DNA from: an uncultured Ruminococcus sp.
GTDB lineage: Bacteria > Bacillota > Clostridia > Oscillospirales > Ruminococcaceae
Reading direction: 5' to 3'
Length of the DNA stretch: 5,660 bases
Assembly (NCBI GenBank): GCA_945867875.1
Contig: CAMBJF010000162.1
Coordinates: 1-5,660 of the forward strand
Positions 1 to 5,614 of this stretch are shown one piece after another. The position numbers and the translations under genes are program-made. Below the pieces are notes generated by a model that worked only from the letters and a program-made list of their open reading frames with translations, ran no database searches and was not told the DNA's origin. Every line of letters begins with the position of its first letter. Position 1 is the first letter of the stretch.

Positions 1-51
1 TTTGTATAATTTTTCCTCTAAAACTTTGTCTAACTTTTTGGGGTCAGTTCA
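1..51. mobile_element. Terminal fragment of an IS3-family (IS150-type) insertion sequence
   Basis: Read on the minus strand, the sequence starting at 51 is TGAACTGACCCC followed directly by AAAAAGTTAGAC (down to 28). This has the form of the terminal inverted repeats of IS150-type IS3-family elements in Firmicutes: a 5'-TG tip, then a CTGACCCC core, an A-run and GTTAGAC. Just inside is an AGAGGA ribosome-site-like motif (14-19 on the minus strand), where the first transposase frame of such elements often starts. No start codon falls inside the window, so the transposase itself cannot be shown. If this is instead the right end, the tail of the second transposase frame would come in on the plus strand. 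The family is recalled from the tip pattern, not from a search. The window stops inside the element, as short-read contigs often do at multi-copy ISs. Confidence 0.6.
28..51 (-). repeat. Putative IS terminal inverted repeat
   Basis: This is a 24-base end with the tip at position 51 (TG on the minus strand) pointing toward the CobW-type gene. It lies 48 bases past that gene's stop codon. The partner repeat and the target-site duplication lie outside the window, so the exact boundary is inferred from the TG tip rule of the IS3 family. Confidence 0.55.
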
Positions 52-56
52 TTTTT

Positions 57-71
57 CGGGCAGCTTTTTTT
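57..71 (-). terminator. Half of an intrinsic terminator, apparently split by the IS
   Basis: On the minus strand, 29 bases past the stop of the CobW-type gene, there is an A7 run, then the arm GCTGCCCG (64-57), then A5 (56-52), then the presumed IS tip at 51. On the plus strand the same bases read CGGGCAGC plus T7, a typical 3' half of a terminator. The other arm is absent from the window. The intact terminator at 4365-4396 has the same design: a GC-rich arm starting GAGCTG, a GAAAAA loop, the matching arm and a T-run. I infer that the IS entered the loop or its border and carried the second arm to its far side. Confidence 0.45.
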
Positions 72-99
72 ATTATTGTGATTTTGTTTTTATAAGTGA

Positions 100-1353
100 T
101 TATTCATCGAGGCACTTGTCAAGGCTGTCGCAGATAGCCTGCTTGTCCATCTTCTGACCGATGAAAACAAGCTTTATTTCTCTGTCGCCGTACTTTTCGT
201 CCCAGTCTTCAGCAATTTCGGGATACTGCTTTAAGAGACGCTTTCTCTCCTTTTCGGGAGCAGCCGCAAACCATTTGCCTGAGCCTGTTGCTGTTATCTG
301 AACGCCTGCCTGCTCGAAAACAAATGCATTTTCGGGGTCATCTGAGAACCAGAGCATACCCTTGCAGCGGATAACGCTCTTGGGCCAGTTGCCTACCCAT
401 TCCTGGAGCCTGTCTTTGTTAAAGGGCTGACGGCGGCGATATACAAATGTGCCGATGCCGTATTCCTCGGCTTCGCCCTCTTCGTCATTGTGGCAGTGAC
501 CGCAGGTGCAGCCCTCGCCGTGCTCGTGGTGGTGATGTTCATGATCGTGGTCATCATCATCGTCGTCATCGTGGTCGTGGTGATGATGATGCTCATGTTC
601 GTGCTCATCTTCCTTGCCTGCTTCCTCAAATGCCTGTGCCCAGCCTGCGGAAGTTGCTGCTTCTTCAAAGTCATATGCACCTGTGTTGAGAATATCGGAA
701 ACAGCTACCTTGCCGAAGCTTACCTCAATAATTCTTGCCTTGGGCTGGAGGACTTTAATCATAGCCTTAACTCTGCCAAGCTGCTCGGGTGTTACCTTGT
801 CCACCTTGTTGAGGATAATTGTGGAGCAGAACTCGATCTGCTGGATAAGAAGATTTTCGATATCCTCTTCGTCAATGTTTTCCTTAAGAAGATTGTCGCC
901 GCAGCCAAATTCGGTAGCCATTCTCAGCGCATCAACAACGGTAACGATGTTGTCAAGACGGCAGATAGGAGGATACTTCTTGTCAGCCTTGCCTTCAAGG
1001 ACAGAAATTGACTGAGCAATAGGCATTGGCTCGCAGATACCGCTTGCTTCAATGAGGATATAGTCAAACTTGCCTGTTTTGATGAGATCGGCAATCTGAT
1101 TCATAAGATCGACCTTAAGTGTGCAACAGATGCAGCCGTTTGAAAGGGGAACGAGGTTATCGTCCTTCTGAGTAACAGTGCCACCCTTTTGGATAAGCTC
1201 TGCATCAATGTTTACCTCACCGATATCGTTAACGATAACGGCACACTTATAGCCCTCCTGATTGTTGAGGACGTGGTTGATAAGAGTAGTTTTGCCCGCA
1301 CCGAGGTAGCCTGTGAGCAGGGTAATGGGAACAAGCTTTTTTGAATTAGCCAT
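100..1353 (-). CDS. CobW/COG0523 G3E-family GTPase, putative zinc metallochaperone with His-rich loop
   Basis: This encodes a 417-residue cytosolic GTPase of the G3E family (CobW/ZNG1/YciC/YjiA group), whose members use GTP hydrolysis to hand metal, usually zinc, to client proteins. The sequence shows a G1/Walker A motif GYLGAGKTT at 15-23, the family metal motif CxCC in GCICC (C74, C76, C77), a Walker B-like ILIEASG near 99-105 and the G4 motif NKVD at 182-185. A CobW C-terminal domain spans about 297-417, including KGMLWF and KLVFIGQ. Residues 251-288 form an insert with 17 His, many Asp and three Cys (C282, C284, C287), suited to metal storage or delivery. The start at 1353 is preferred over an ATG nine bases upstream because AAAGGA (1363-1368) lies nine bases before it, while the upstream ATG abuts the site. 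The gene has its own promoter. No cobalamin or nitrile hydratase genes are nearby, so zinc is the default guess, and the metal is unproven. Confidence 0.9.
   Translation of the reverse strand: MANSKKLVPITLLTGYLGAGKTTLINHVLNNQEGYKCAVIVNDIGEVNIDAELIQKGGTVTQKDDNLVPLSNGCICCTLKVDLMNQIADLIKTGKFDYILIEASGICEPMPIAQSISVLEGKADKKYPPICRLDNIVTVVDALRMATEFGCGDNLLKENIDEEDIENLLIQQIEFCSTIILNKVDKVTPEQLGRVKAMIKVLQPKARIIEVSFGKVAVSDILNTGAYDFEEAATSAGWAQAFEEAGKEDEHEHEHHHHHDHDDDDDDDHDHEHHHHEHGEGCTCGHCHNDEEGEAEEYGIGTFVYRRRQPFNKDRLQEWVGNWPKSVIRCKGMLWFSDDPENAFVFEQAGVQITATGSGKWFAAAPEKERKRLLKQYPEIAEDWDEKYGDREIKLVFIGQKMDKQAICDSLDKCLDE
490..603 (-). other. His/Asp/Cys-rich metal-binding insert in the CobW-type protein
   Basis: These bases encode residues 251-288 of the GTPase: 17 histidines, eight Asp within 260-268 (including a run of seven), and a CxCxHCH tail. 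The CAT/CAC/GAT/GAC codon bias makes the DNA look like an imperfect triplet repeat. The opposite strand therefore reads as a false hydrophobic Val/Ile/Met stretch. Such inserts between the GTPase and C-terminal domains are common in the family and are thought to bind zinc, cobalt or nickel. Confidence 0.85.
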
Positions 1354-1362
1354 AGTTAACAT

Positions 1363-1368
1363 TCCTTT
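1363..1368 (-). promoter_or_regulatory. Ribosome binding site deciding the CobW-type start
   Basis: AAAGGA lies nine bases upstream of the ATG at 1353 and immediately abuts the alternative ATG at 1362. The spacing favours 1353 and the N-terminus MANSKK. Confidence 0.7.
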
Positions 1369-1376
1369 CTATTTAT

Positions 1377-1399
1377 GGAAGCTAAAATTTAAAGCTTCC
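1377..1399 (-). promoter_or_regulatory. Leader hairpin upstream of the CobW-type gene
   Basis: GGAAGCT and AGCTTCC form a perfect 7-bp stem around a 9-base A/T loop. The 3' foot is eight bases before the ribosome site, inside a predicted leader of about 80 bases. It has no T-run, so it is not an intrinsic terminator. It may affect mRNA stability, translation initiation, or binding of a regulator to DNA or RNA. I recognise no riboswitch class. Confidence 0.5.
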
Positions 1400-1440
1400 G
1401 ACCTTTATCATATTATTCAGATAATTTCCTGCAATATATA

Positions 1441-1469
1441 ATTATACCACTTTAGGCGAAAAAATGCAA
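1441..1469 (-). promoter_or_regulatory. Sigma-A promoter of the CobW-type gene
   Basis: The -35 element TTGCAT (1469-1464) is followed by a 17-base spacer and a perfect -10 TATAAT (1446-1441). A TG one base before the -10 makes it an extended -10 promoter. Transcription should start near 1434. The -35 lies only about 18 bases past the stop of the peptidase gene, with no terminator between, so this gene may be read both from here and by readthrough. I saw no match to the Firmicute Zur consensus around it. Confidence 0.8.
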
Positions 1470-1486
1470 TAGCTTTATAGGATTTT

Positions 1487-2311
1487 TCACCGTATCTTCA
1501 CCGTAACGCTCTGTTTGCCGTTTTCTTTCCACCTGCTGAGGAATGTTTCCTTGGGATAACGCTGTATCTCCGACTTGTCCGAGCAGTCCATAAAGTAGTA
1601 ATACGATGCGTCATAGCCCGTAAGTATCAGCGTGTGAGAATTGCTGAGCCACATAACAGTGTCACCGTCACGGGTCTGCCATTCGGAAACGGCGTTGTAT
1701 TTGTACGGCTTCATATCGATCGATGCCCACACGATTATGGGAACGCCGCCGTCAAGGAGCCTTTCAAGGTCGGCAGAGCTTGCGTCCTCAAGTATCACAG
1801 CCTTGTTTTCGGAGCCGTGAGAGGAAAAATAATCGTTCAGCACATTTGCGATAACATCTTCATAACAGCCATATCCCTTGCCGTATGGGTCTCCCACAAA
1901 GACTTTTCTCGGGTCGGGACCATAAAGCACACCGCCCTTTTCCGTAAATTCGCTGTCTTTCGGCAGATAATTGTCCGCAAGGTCACATTTGTCAATAGAA
2001 TACCCGAAAAAATCCAGCATAGCCGCCGCACAGGTTATCTCGCAGCCCACAGGCAGTTCGGGGTATTGATTAAGTACAGTCATAGGTATTTCGGTCTGTC
2101 CGAGAAATGATTTCGGAGGGGCATAGCCCTCGCAGAGCTCTTCAATGCTGTAGCCACCGAAACGCCTGTGCATATCCGCTTCAAGCTCGGCATAAACGAG
2201 CCTTTCGTTTATGTCAGCTTTGTACTCGCCGTCACTGGTCACGTATATGTATGAAGCGGTGCTGACTGCGAAAGCAATTCCCAGCGCCGTGCACAAAACC
2301 GCATATCTCAG
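1487..2311 (-). CDS. Membrane-anchored or secreted C39-like (YvpB-type) cysteine peptidase
   Basis: This encodes a 274-residue papain-fold peptidase of the Peptidase_C39_2/YvpB type when read from CTG at 2311. The N-terminus has an Arg followed by a hydrophobic stretch of about 20 residues (about 4-24), a signal anchor or signal peptide. There is no lipobox, since the Cys is preceded by VL. The fold is then marked by LNQYPELPVGCE (oxyanion Gln82, catalytic Cys90), the family segment LADNYLPKD, a GxGCYEDVIAN segment, a PIIVWASIDM strand, SNSHTLILTGYD (catalytic His226) and YFMDCSD (Asp242). All catalytic positions are present, so it is probably active outside the membrane; the substrate is unknown. 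The start is unusual. AAGGAGG (2326-2320) lies eight bases before an in-frame CTG. The next in-frame option, TTG at 2296, has no ribosome site and would cut into the hydrophobic segment. It follows the sensor-cyclase gene by 28 bases, clearly in the same operon. Confidence 0.82.
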   Translation of the reverse strand: MRYAVLCTALGIAFAVSTASYIYVTSDGEYKADINERLVYAELEADMHRRFGGYSIEELCEGYAPPKSFLGQTEIPMTVLNQYPELPVGCEITCAAAMLDFFGYSIDKCDLADNYLPKDSEFTEKGGVLYGPDPRKVFVGDPYGKGYGCYEDVIANVLNDYFSSHGSENKAVILEDASSADLERLLDGGVPIIVWASIDMKPYKYNAVSEWQTRDGDTVMWLSNSHTLILTGYDASYYYFMDCSDKSEIQRYPKETFLSRWKENGKQSVTVKIR

Positions 2312-2340
2312 TCAGACCGCCTCCTTATGGCAAAAGCCAT
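2308..2340 (-). CDS. Possible ten-codon coupling micro-ORF
   Basis: The ATG at 2340 overlaps the stop of the sensor-cyclase gene (TAATG). The frame encodes MAFAIRRRSD and ends at TGA 2310-2308, which overlaps the CTG start of the peptidase gene as CTGA. It contains the peptidase ribosome site. This layout could pass reinitiating ribosomes from the first gene to the second, but so short a frame may be chance. It has no ribosome site of its own that I can point to. Confidence 0.2.
   Translation of the reverse strand: MAFAIRRRSD
2320..2326 (-). promoter_or_regulatory. Strong ribosome binding site of the peptidase gene
   Basis: AAGGAGG is eight bases upstream of the in-frame CTG at 2311. It is 15 bases from an out-of-frame ATG at 2304, whose frame closes after 21 codons. 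A small ATGGC-TTTT-GCCAT hairpin (2327-2340) sits directly before it and could modulate its access. Confidence 0.75.
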
Positions 2341-4259
2341 TACATTTTTCTCATAGCCTTTTTTCTTGTTTTGACCTTGTACATCTCTTCATCGGCAAAT
2401 GCTGCTATTTTTTCCACTGATTCGGTTTCCCTTGCTTTCATTGAATATGAACCGCAGCTGCATCCGATCTTATAGGGAAGACTGCTTGTGTTATTGTAGT
2501 CATCAAGAATTTTGTCGATTTTTTCAATGATGCATTTTATTTCATCGTCCGAGCAGCAGTCGAGTGCAGTACAGAATTCGTCTCCGCCCGTTCTCACACA
2601 TACTGCACTTGCAGGCATTGCCGATGAAATAGCCTTTGCAGTCTGCAAAATAGCATTGTCTCCCGCCTCGTGGCCGTAAAGGTCATTGATGGGTTTAAGA
2701 TTATCGATATCCGAGCATACGACCGTCAGGCAGGAATCGGCTTTTTTCGCCTTATCAAGCAGCTCTTTGCCGTATCTTGCCATACCACGCCTGTTGTAAA
2801 GTCCTGTGAGCGGGTCTCTCACGTAGAGATTTTCAAGCTGCTCCACCACAAGCTCCAGCTTTTTGTTCATATAAAAGCTGCTCGTGTTGTTGGAAAGGGT
2901 CATTATCCAAGTGGCAAAATTCTCGCCTCTGCCCTTGAAACAGGAGGGCTCATATGCCAGATATCCAAGGAATGCGTCCTTGAAATAAAGGGGCGAAAAG
3001 GCGAACACAACGGGCTTGTCGCCATTCAAAATATCTTCGGGAACAAGCTGTGATGCGGGAAATTTGTACTCTATGGGCACATCGCTTCCAAAGCTGAACA
3101 TATTGACCATTGTGTCGGAAATGCCCTTGTAATCGGAAATAAGATTATCCTTGTCAAGCTTGTTTGTGTCACGCTCGATATTGGAGCACAGGCATATAAA
3201 AAGCTTTTTGAGCTTGAAATATTCCGCACTCTGCTTTGCGGCATAGAACAGCTCTTCGGGCTTTGTTACCGCCGCAAAATCGGTGTTCATATCGTGTATG
3301 TATGAGCGAAACTCAAGGTCAGAGTTTTCAACTCCGTATTTTTCGCCCGAATAATCAAAAATATGCTTTTCATTTTTCGGAACACAGCCACAGCTCTGCA
3401 TTGGTATAAGCTCGGAGTCGATTTCGTATGTCTCATCGGTATGCTTGCCGTTACAGATATCTGTGATGATCTCAACAGCCTTTTTTCCCGCAGATACAAA
3501 GCCTCTGCGGACAGATGTGAGGGTAGGGGAGTAGTGCTCGCAGTCCTCAATGCCGTCAAAGCCCGTAACGATTACATCTTCGGGTATCTTATAGCCGTTG
3601 TTCTGTAGATAGTCCATTGCAAAGATCGCCATAGTGTCGCTGGCACAGACAATGGCTTCGGGCTTATCATCCAATGTCATAAATTCCTCGGTGCATTTTG
3701 CCGCCTTTGTCCAAAACTCGCCGTATGCTATCCTGTTTTCCTCAATGGGAATATTGTGCTCCGAAAGGACCTTTTTATATGCTGCAAGGCGCTCTTCGGT
3801 CTGCAAATTTCCGGGAAAACCGCCGATGAAGTTTATCTTTGTAAGATGATGCACATCGATAAGATGACGCATAACAAACTCCATAGCAGTCTTATCGCTG
3901 AGAATAACATTTCTGTAAAGCTTATGCTTAGGGTCATTCACATTTACCACAGGGATATTCTTCTGCGCCGCTTTTTCGGTTATATCATCAATGATATTTT
4001 CTGAAATTATGGAATCGCCAAGGATAATTATGCCGTCGATAAGGTCATAGTTTATGAGGTTGAATATTTCCGACTCGCCCCTTACGACGCTTTCGGGCAG
4101 TTTGCGGTCAACATTAAGTGGAGGCCGCTTTATGAGCGTTGCGAAAATAAGGGTATTTATGTCAAGCTCGGCGCATTTTTCACTGATGCCTTTTACAACT
4201 CTTGTCTCATATTCCCAGTTATAGCCTGTCACGCAGACAGCAATGCATTTACGTCTCAT
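2340..4259 (-). CDS. LacI/PurR-type ligand-binding domain fused to GGDEF diguanylate cyclase
   Basis: This encodes a 639-residue cytosolic one-component c-di-GMP synthase. Residues 4 to about 290 form a type 1 periplasmic-binding fold as in LacI/PurR effector domains (IDGIIILGD near 74-82, FIGGFPGNLQTEERLAAY 144-161, AIVCASDTMAIFAMDYLQ 202-219, VIVTGFDGIED 229-239), ending in SCGC (289-292). There is no N-terminal HTH and no signal peptide or membrane segment, so it should sense a cytosolic ligand, perhaps a sugar. About 315-460 is a linker or sensor region I cannot assign (GAF-like at best). A short coiled segment (464-480) leads to the cyclase: DPLTGLYNRRG 482-492, metal and substrate residues in SDIDNLKPIND (D517, N525), and an intact GGDEF at 558-562. 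The inhibitory RxxD site is missing (PASA at that place). The start at 4259 has AAGGGAGG seven bases upstream. A longer frame from 4328 would begin upstream of the promoter. Confidence 0.9.
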   Translation of the reverse strand: MRRKCIAVCVTGYNWEYETRVVKGISEKCAELDINTLIFATLIKRPPLNVDRKLPESVVRGESEIFNLINYDLIDGIIILGDSIISENIIDDITEKAAQKNIPVVNVNDPKHKLYRNVILSDKTAMEFVMRHLIDVHHLTKINFIGGFPGNLQTEERLAAYKKVLSEHNIPIEENRIAYGEFWTKAAKCTEEFMTLDDKPEAIVCASDTMAIFAMDYLQNNGYKIPEDVIVTGFDGIEDCEHYSPTLTSVRRGFVSAGKKAVEIITDICNGKHTDETYEIDSELIPMQSCGCVPKNEKHIFDYSGEKYGVENSDLEFRSYIHDMNTDFAAVTKPEELFYAAKQSAEYFKLKKLFICLCSNIERDTNKLDKDNLISDYKGISDTMVNMFSFGSDVPIEYKFPASQLVPEDILNGDKPVVFAFSPLYFKDAFLGYLAYEPSCFKGRGENFATWIMTLSNNTSSFYMNKKLELVVEQLENLYVRDPLTGLYNRRGMARYGKELLDKAKKADSCLTVVCSDIDNLKPINDLYGHEAGDNAILQTAKAISSAMPASAVCVRTGGDEFCTALDCCSDDEIKCIIEKIDKILDDYNNTSSLPYKIGCSCGSYSMKARETESVEKIAAFADEEMYKVKTRKKAMRKM

Positions 4260-4266
4260 ATCTATG

Positions 4267-4274
4267 CCTCCCTT
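4267..4274 (-). promoter_or_regulatory. Ribosome binding site of the sensor-cyclase gene
   Basis: AAGGGAGG is seven bases before ATG 4259. It supports that start over an upstream in-frame ATG at 4328. Confidence 0.85.
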
Positions 4275-4293
4275 AAAGGAACATTTTTCTTTC

Positions 4294-4322
4294 ATTATAC
4301 CATATTTTGAACGGGTTTTCAA
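4294..4322 (-). promoter_or_regulatory. Sigma-A promoter of the sensor-cyclase/peptidase operon
   Basis: The -35 element TTGAAA (4322-4317), a 17-base spacer and a perfect -10 TATAAT (4299-4294) are preceded by an extended TG. Transcription should start near 4287, leaving a leader of about 28 bases. I see no convincing operator palindrome around it. The bases between the ABC terminator and this -35 (4323-4364) are A/T-rich with nothing else recognisable. Confidence 0.85.
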
Positions 4323-4364
4323 TAACAAAATATTACGTTTTTGGTGTAAATAACTAATTTATGT

Positions 4365-4396
4365 AAAAAAGAGCTGCGGATTTTTCTCCGCAGCTC
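4365..4396 (-). terminator. Intrinsic terminator of the ABC exporter gene
   Basis: On the minus strand a perfect 10-bp stem GAGCTGCGGA / TCCGCAGCTC (4396-4387 and 4380-4371) with a GAAAAA loop is followed by T6. It begins six bases past the ABC gene stop. There is no T-run on the plus-strand side, so it works in one direction. It insulates the following operon from the ABC gene. Confidence 0.93.
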
Positions 4397-4402
4397 AGAA
4401 TA

Positions 4403-5614
4403 TCAAAGTGACTGTGCCATACAAAGCTTGTAGTAAAGGCCCTTTTTAGCCATAAGCTCATCGTGTGTTCCCGACTCAGCAATGCCCTTGTCGGAGATGT
4501 ACATTATCTTGTCACAGCTTCTTATGGTGGAAAGGCGGTGAGCAATGATGAATGAAGTTCTGCCTTTGAGCAGGTGGTCAATGCCCTGCTGAATATATCT
4601 TTCGGTCTTGGCGTCGATGGAAGATGTGGCTTCGTCAAGAACCAGTATCTTCGGGTCTGCAAGAATAGTTCTTGCAAAGGCTATCATCTGCTTCTGACCC
4701 TGAGAAAGTGAGGAGCCACGTTCCTTGACAATAGTGTCATAACCCTTTGGCATCTCGTTTATAAACTCATCTGCGCCAACGATCTTGCAGGCGGCACGGA
4801 TCTCCTCATCGGTGGCATCAAGTCTGCCGTAGCGGATATTATCACGGATAGTTCCGCTGAAAATAACGCTGTCCTGAAGCATTATGCCCATCTGTGAACG
4901 GAGAGATTTAAGGGTAACATCGGAAATATCCTGACCGTCAATAAGCACCTGACCGCCGTTTAAATTGTAAAATCTCGATATGAGATTAACAATAGTGGTC
5001 TTGCCAGCACCCGTAGGTCCTACAAGTGCAACGCTCTGTCCTGCCTTTACATCAAATGAAAGATTTTCAAGAACGTTAACGCTGTTTTCATATCCGAAGG
5101 TGACATTTTTAAAGGAAACATCGCCTTTTATCTTGGGCATCTCTGTGGCATTTTCCTTGTCGGCAACGGTAACGGGCTCGTCCATTGTCTCGAAAATTCT
5201 TTCAAGATATGCGATCGTGTTCACAAAGGTGTTATAGAGGTTTGAAAGGTTCATAATAGGCTGCCAGAAGCGTCCCGAGTAGCCTGTCATCGCAACAATA
5301 GTACCTACCGTGATTCCTGCTGCGGGGCCGAGTGCAAGGAGACCTACAAGGTATATAGCACCGCTTACCCAAATGGAAATGTTGTCAGCCACGGGCCATA
5401 CAGCGTTGGAGAAATATATTGCTTTCATCCACGCCTTGCGGTATTCAACGGAAAGCCTGTCAAAAATTTCCTCGTTTTCCTCTTCACGGTCAAAGCTCTG
5501 AGTAATGCTTACGCCCACAAGACCTTCGTGGAGATATGCATTCAGGTTTGAGGACTTGTTGGAAACTCCCTGCCAGGCTCTGCGCTGTGCTTTCTTTATG
5601 GCGAACATAAAGAG
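4403..5614 (-). CDS. ABC exporter half-transporter (permease plus ATPase), 5' end missing
   Basis: These are the last 403 residues of a type IV (MsbA/LmrA-like) ABC exporter, whose family members are usually 570-620 residues. The first four transmembrane helices and part of the first long loops are lost. Residues 1-65 are the cytoplasmic extension with ITQSFDREEEN, and TM5 and TM6 lie near 70-122. The ATPase domain runs from about 165: Walker A GPTGAGKT 199-206, Q-loop LQDS (Q247), X-loop KERGSS, signature LSQGQ 303-307 (Gln in place of the usual Gly, common in Firmicute exporters), Walker B ILVLDE 323-328, D-loop SSID and H-loop H359. All catalytic residues are present, so this is a competent site. 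Such proteins often pair with a second half-transporter encoded just upstream, here off the contig. The substrate cannot be read from the sequence. Genomic sequence stops at 5614. Codons continuing to 5629 (MYKRQ, GTG start) come from sequencing adapter and must not be annotated. Confidence 0.93.
   Translation of the reverse strand, partial: LFMFAIKKAQRRAWQGVSNKSSNLNAYLHEGLVGVSITQSFDREEENEEIFDRLSVEYRKAWMKAIYFSNAVWPVADNISIWVSGAIYLVGLLALGPAAGITVGTIVAMTGYSGRFWQPIMNLSNLYNTFVNTIAYLERIFETMDEPVTVADKENATEMPKIKGDVSFKNVTFGYENSVNVLENLSFDVKAGQSVALVGPTGAGKTTIVNLISRFYNLNGGQVLIDGQDISDVTLKSLRSQMGIMLQDSVIFSGTIRDNIRYGRLDATDEEIRAACKIVGADEFINEMPKGYDTIVKERGSSLSQGQKQMIAFARTILADPKILVLDEATSSIDAKTERYIQQGIDHLLKGRTSFIIAHRLSTIRSCDKIMYISDKGIAESGTHDELMAKKGLYYKLCMAQSL

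Noticed and set aside
303..307. Placeholder check on LSQGQ as a defective ABC signature (residue numbers 303-307 of the ABC protein, encoded near 4694-4708)
   Set aside because: LSQGQ is a common functional variant in Firmicute exporters, and the Walker A, Walker B, Q-loop and H-loop residues are all intact, so it is not evidence of a degenerate site.
490..603. Triplet-like repeat that could be a microsatellite or a repeat array
   Set aside because: The repeat follows from His and Asp codons with mixed synonymous use. Unit length and spacing do not fit CRISPR or a slipped tandem repeat.
490..1011. A plus-strand frame with a long Val/Ile/Met stretch that looks like a membrane protein
   Set aside because: It is the exact complement of the His/Asp-rich codons of the CobW-type gene, which turn into hydrophobic codons on the other strand. 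It has no ribosome site or homology of its own, and the minus-strand protein has every family motif.
1354..1362. An ATG at 1362 as start of the CobW-type gene (MLTMANSKK)
   Set aside because: It directly abuts the AAAGGA site with no spacing. The ATG at 1353 is at the usual distance.
1437..1446. A divergent plus-strand promoter from the palindrome TATAATTATA
   Set aside because: TATAAT also reads on the plus strand, but no -35-like element lies 16-18 bases before it and no plus-strand gene follows.
1400..1470. Zur operator in front of the CobW-type gene
   Set aside because: I looked for the Firmicute consensus with ATCGTAAT...ATTACGAT halves and found no acceptable match. The TTATC...GATAA repeat is too short and loosely spaced to claim.
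4260..4328. A longer sensor-cyclase start at 4328 adding 23 residues
   Set aside because: The extra codons cover the -35 and -10 elements and the ribosome site, so they would lie upstream of the transcription start. The added residues do not extend the PBP fold.
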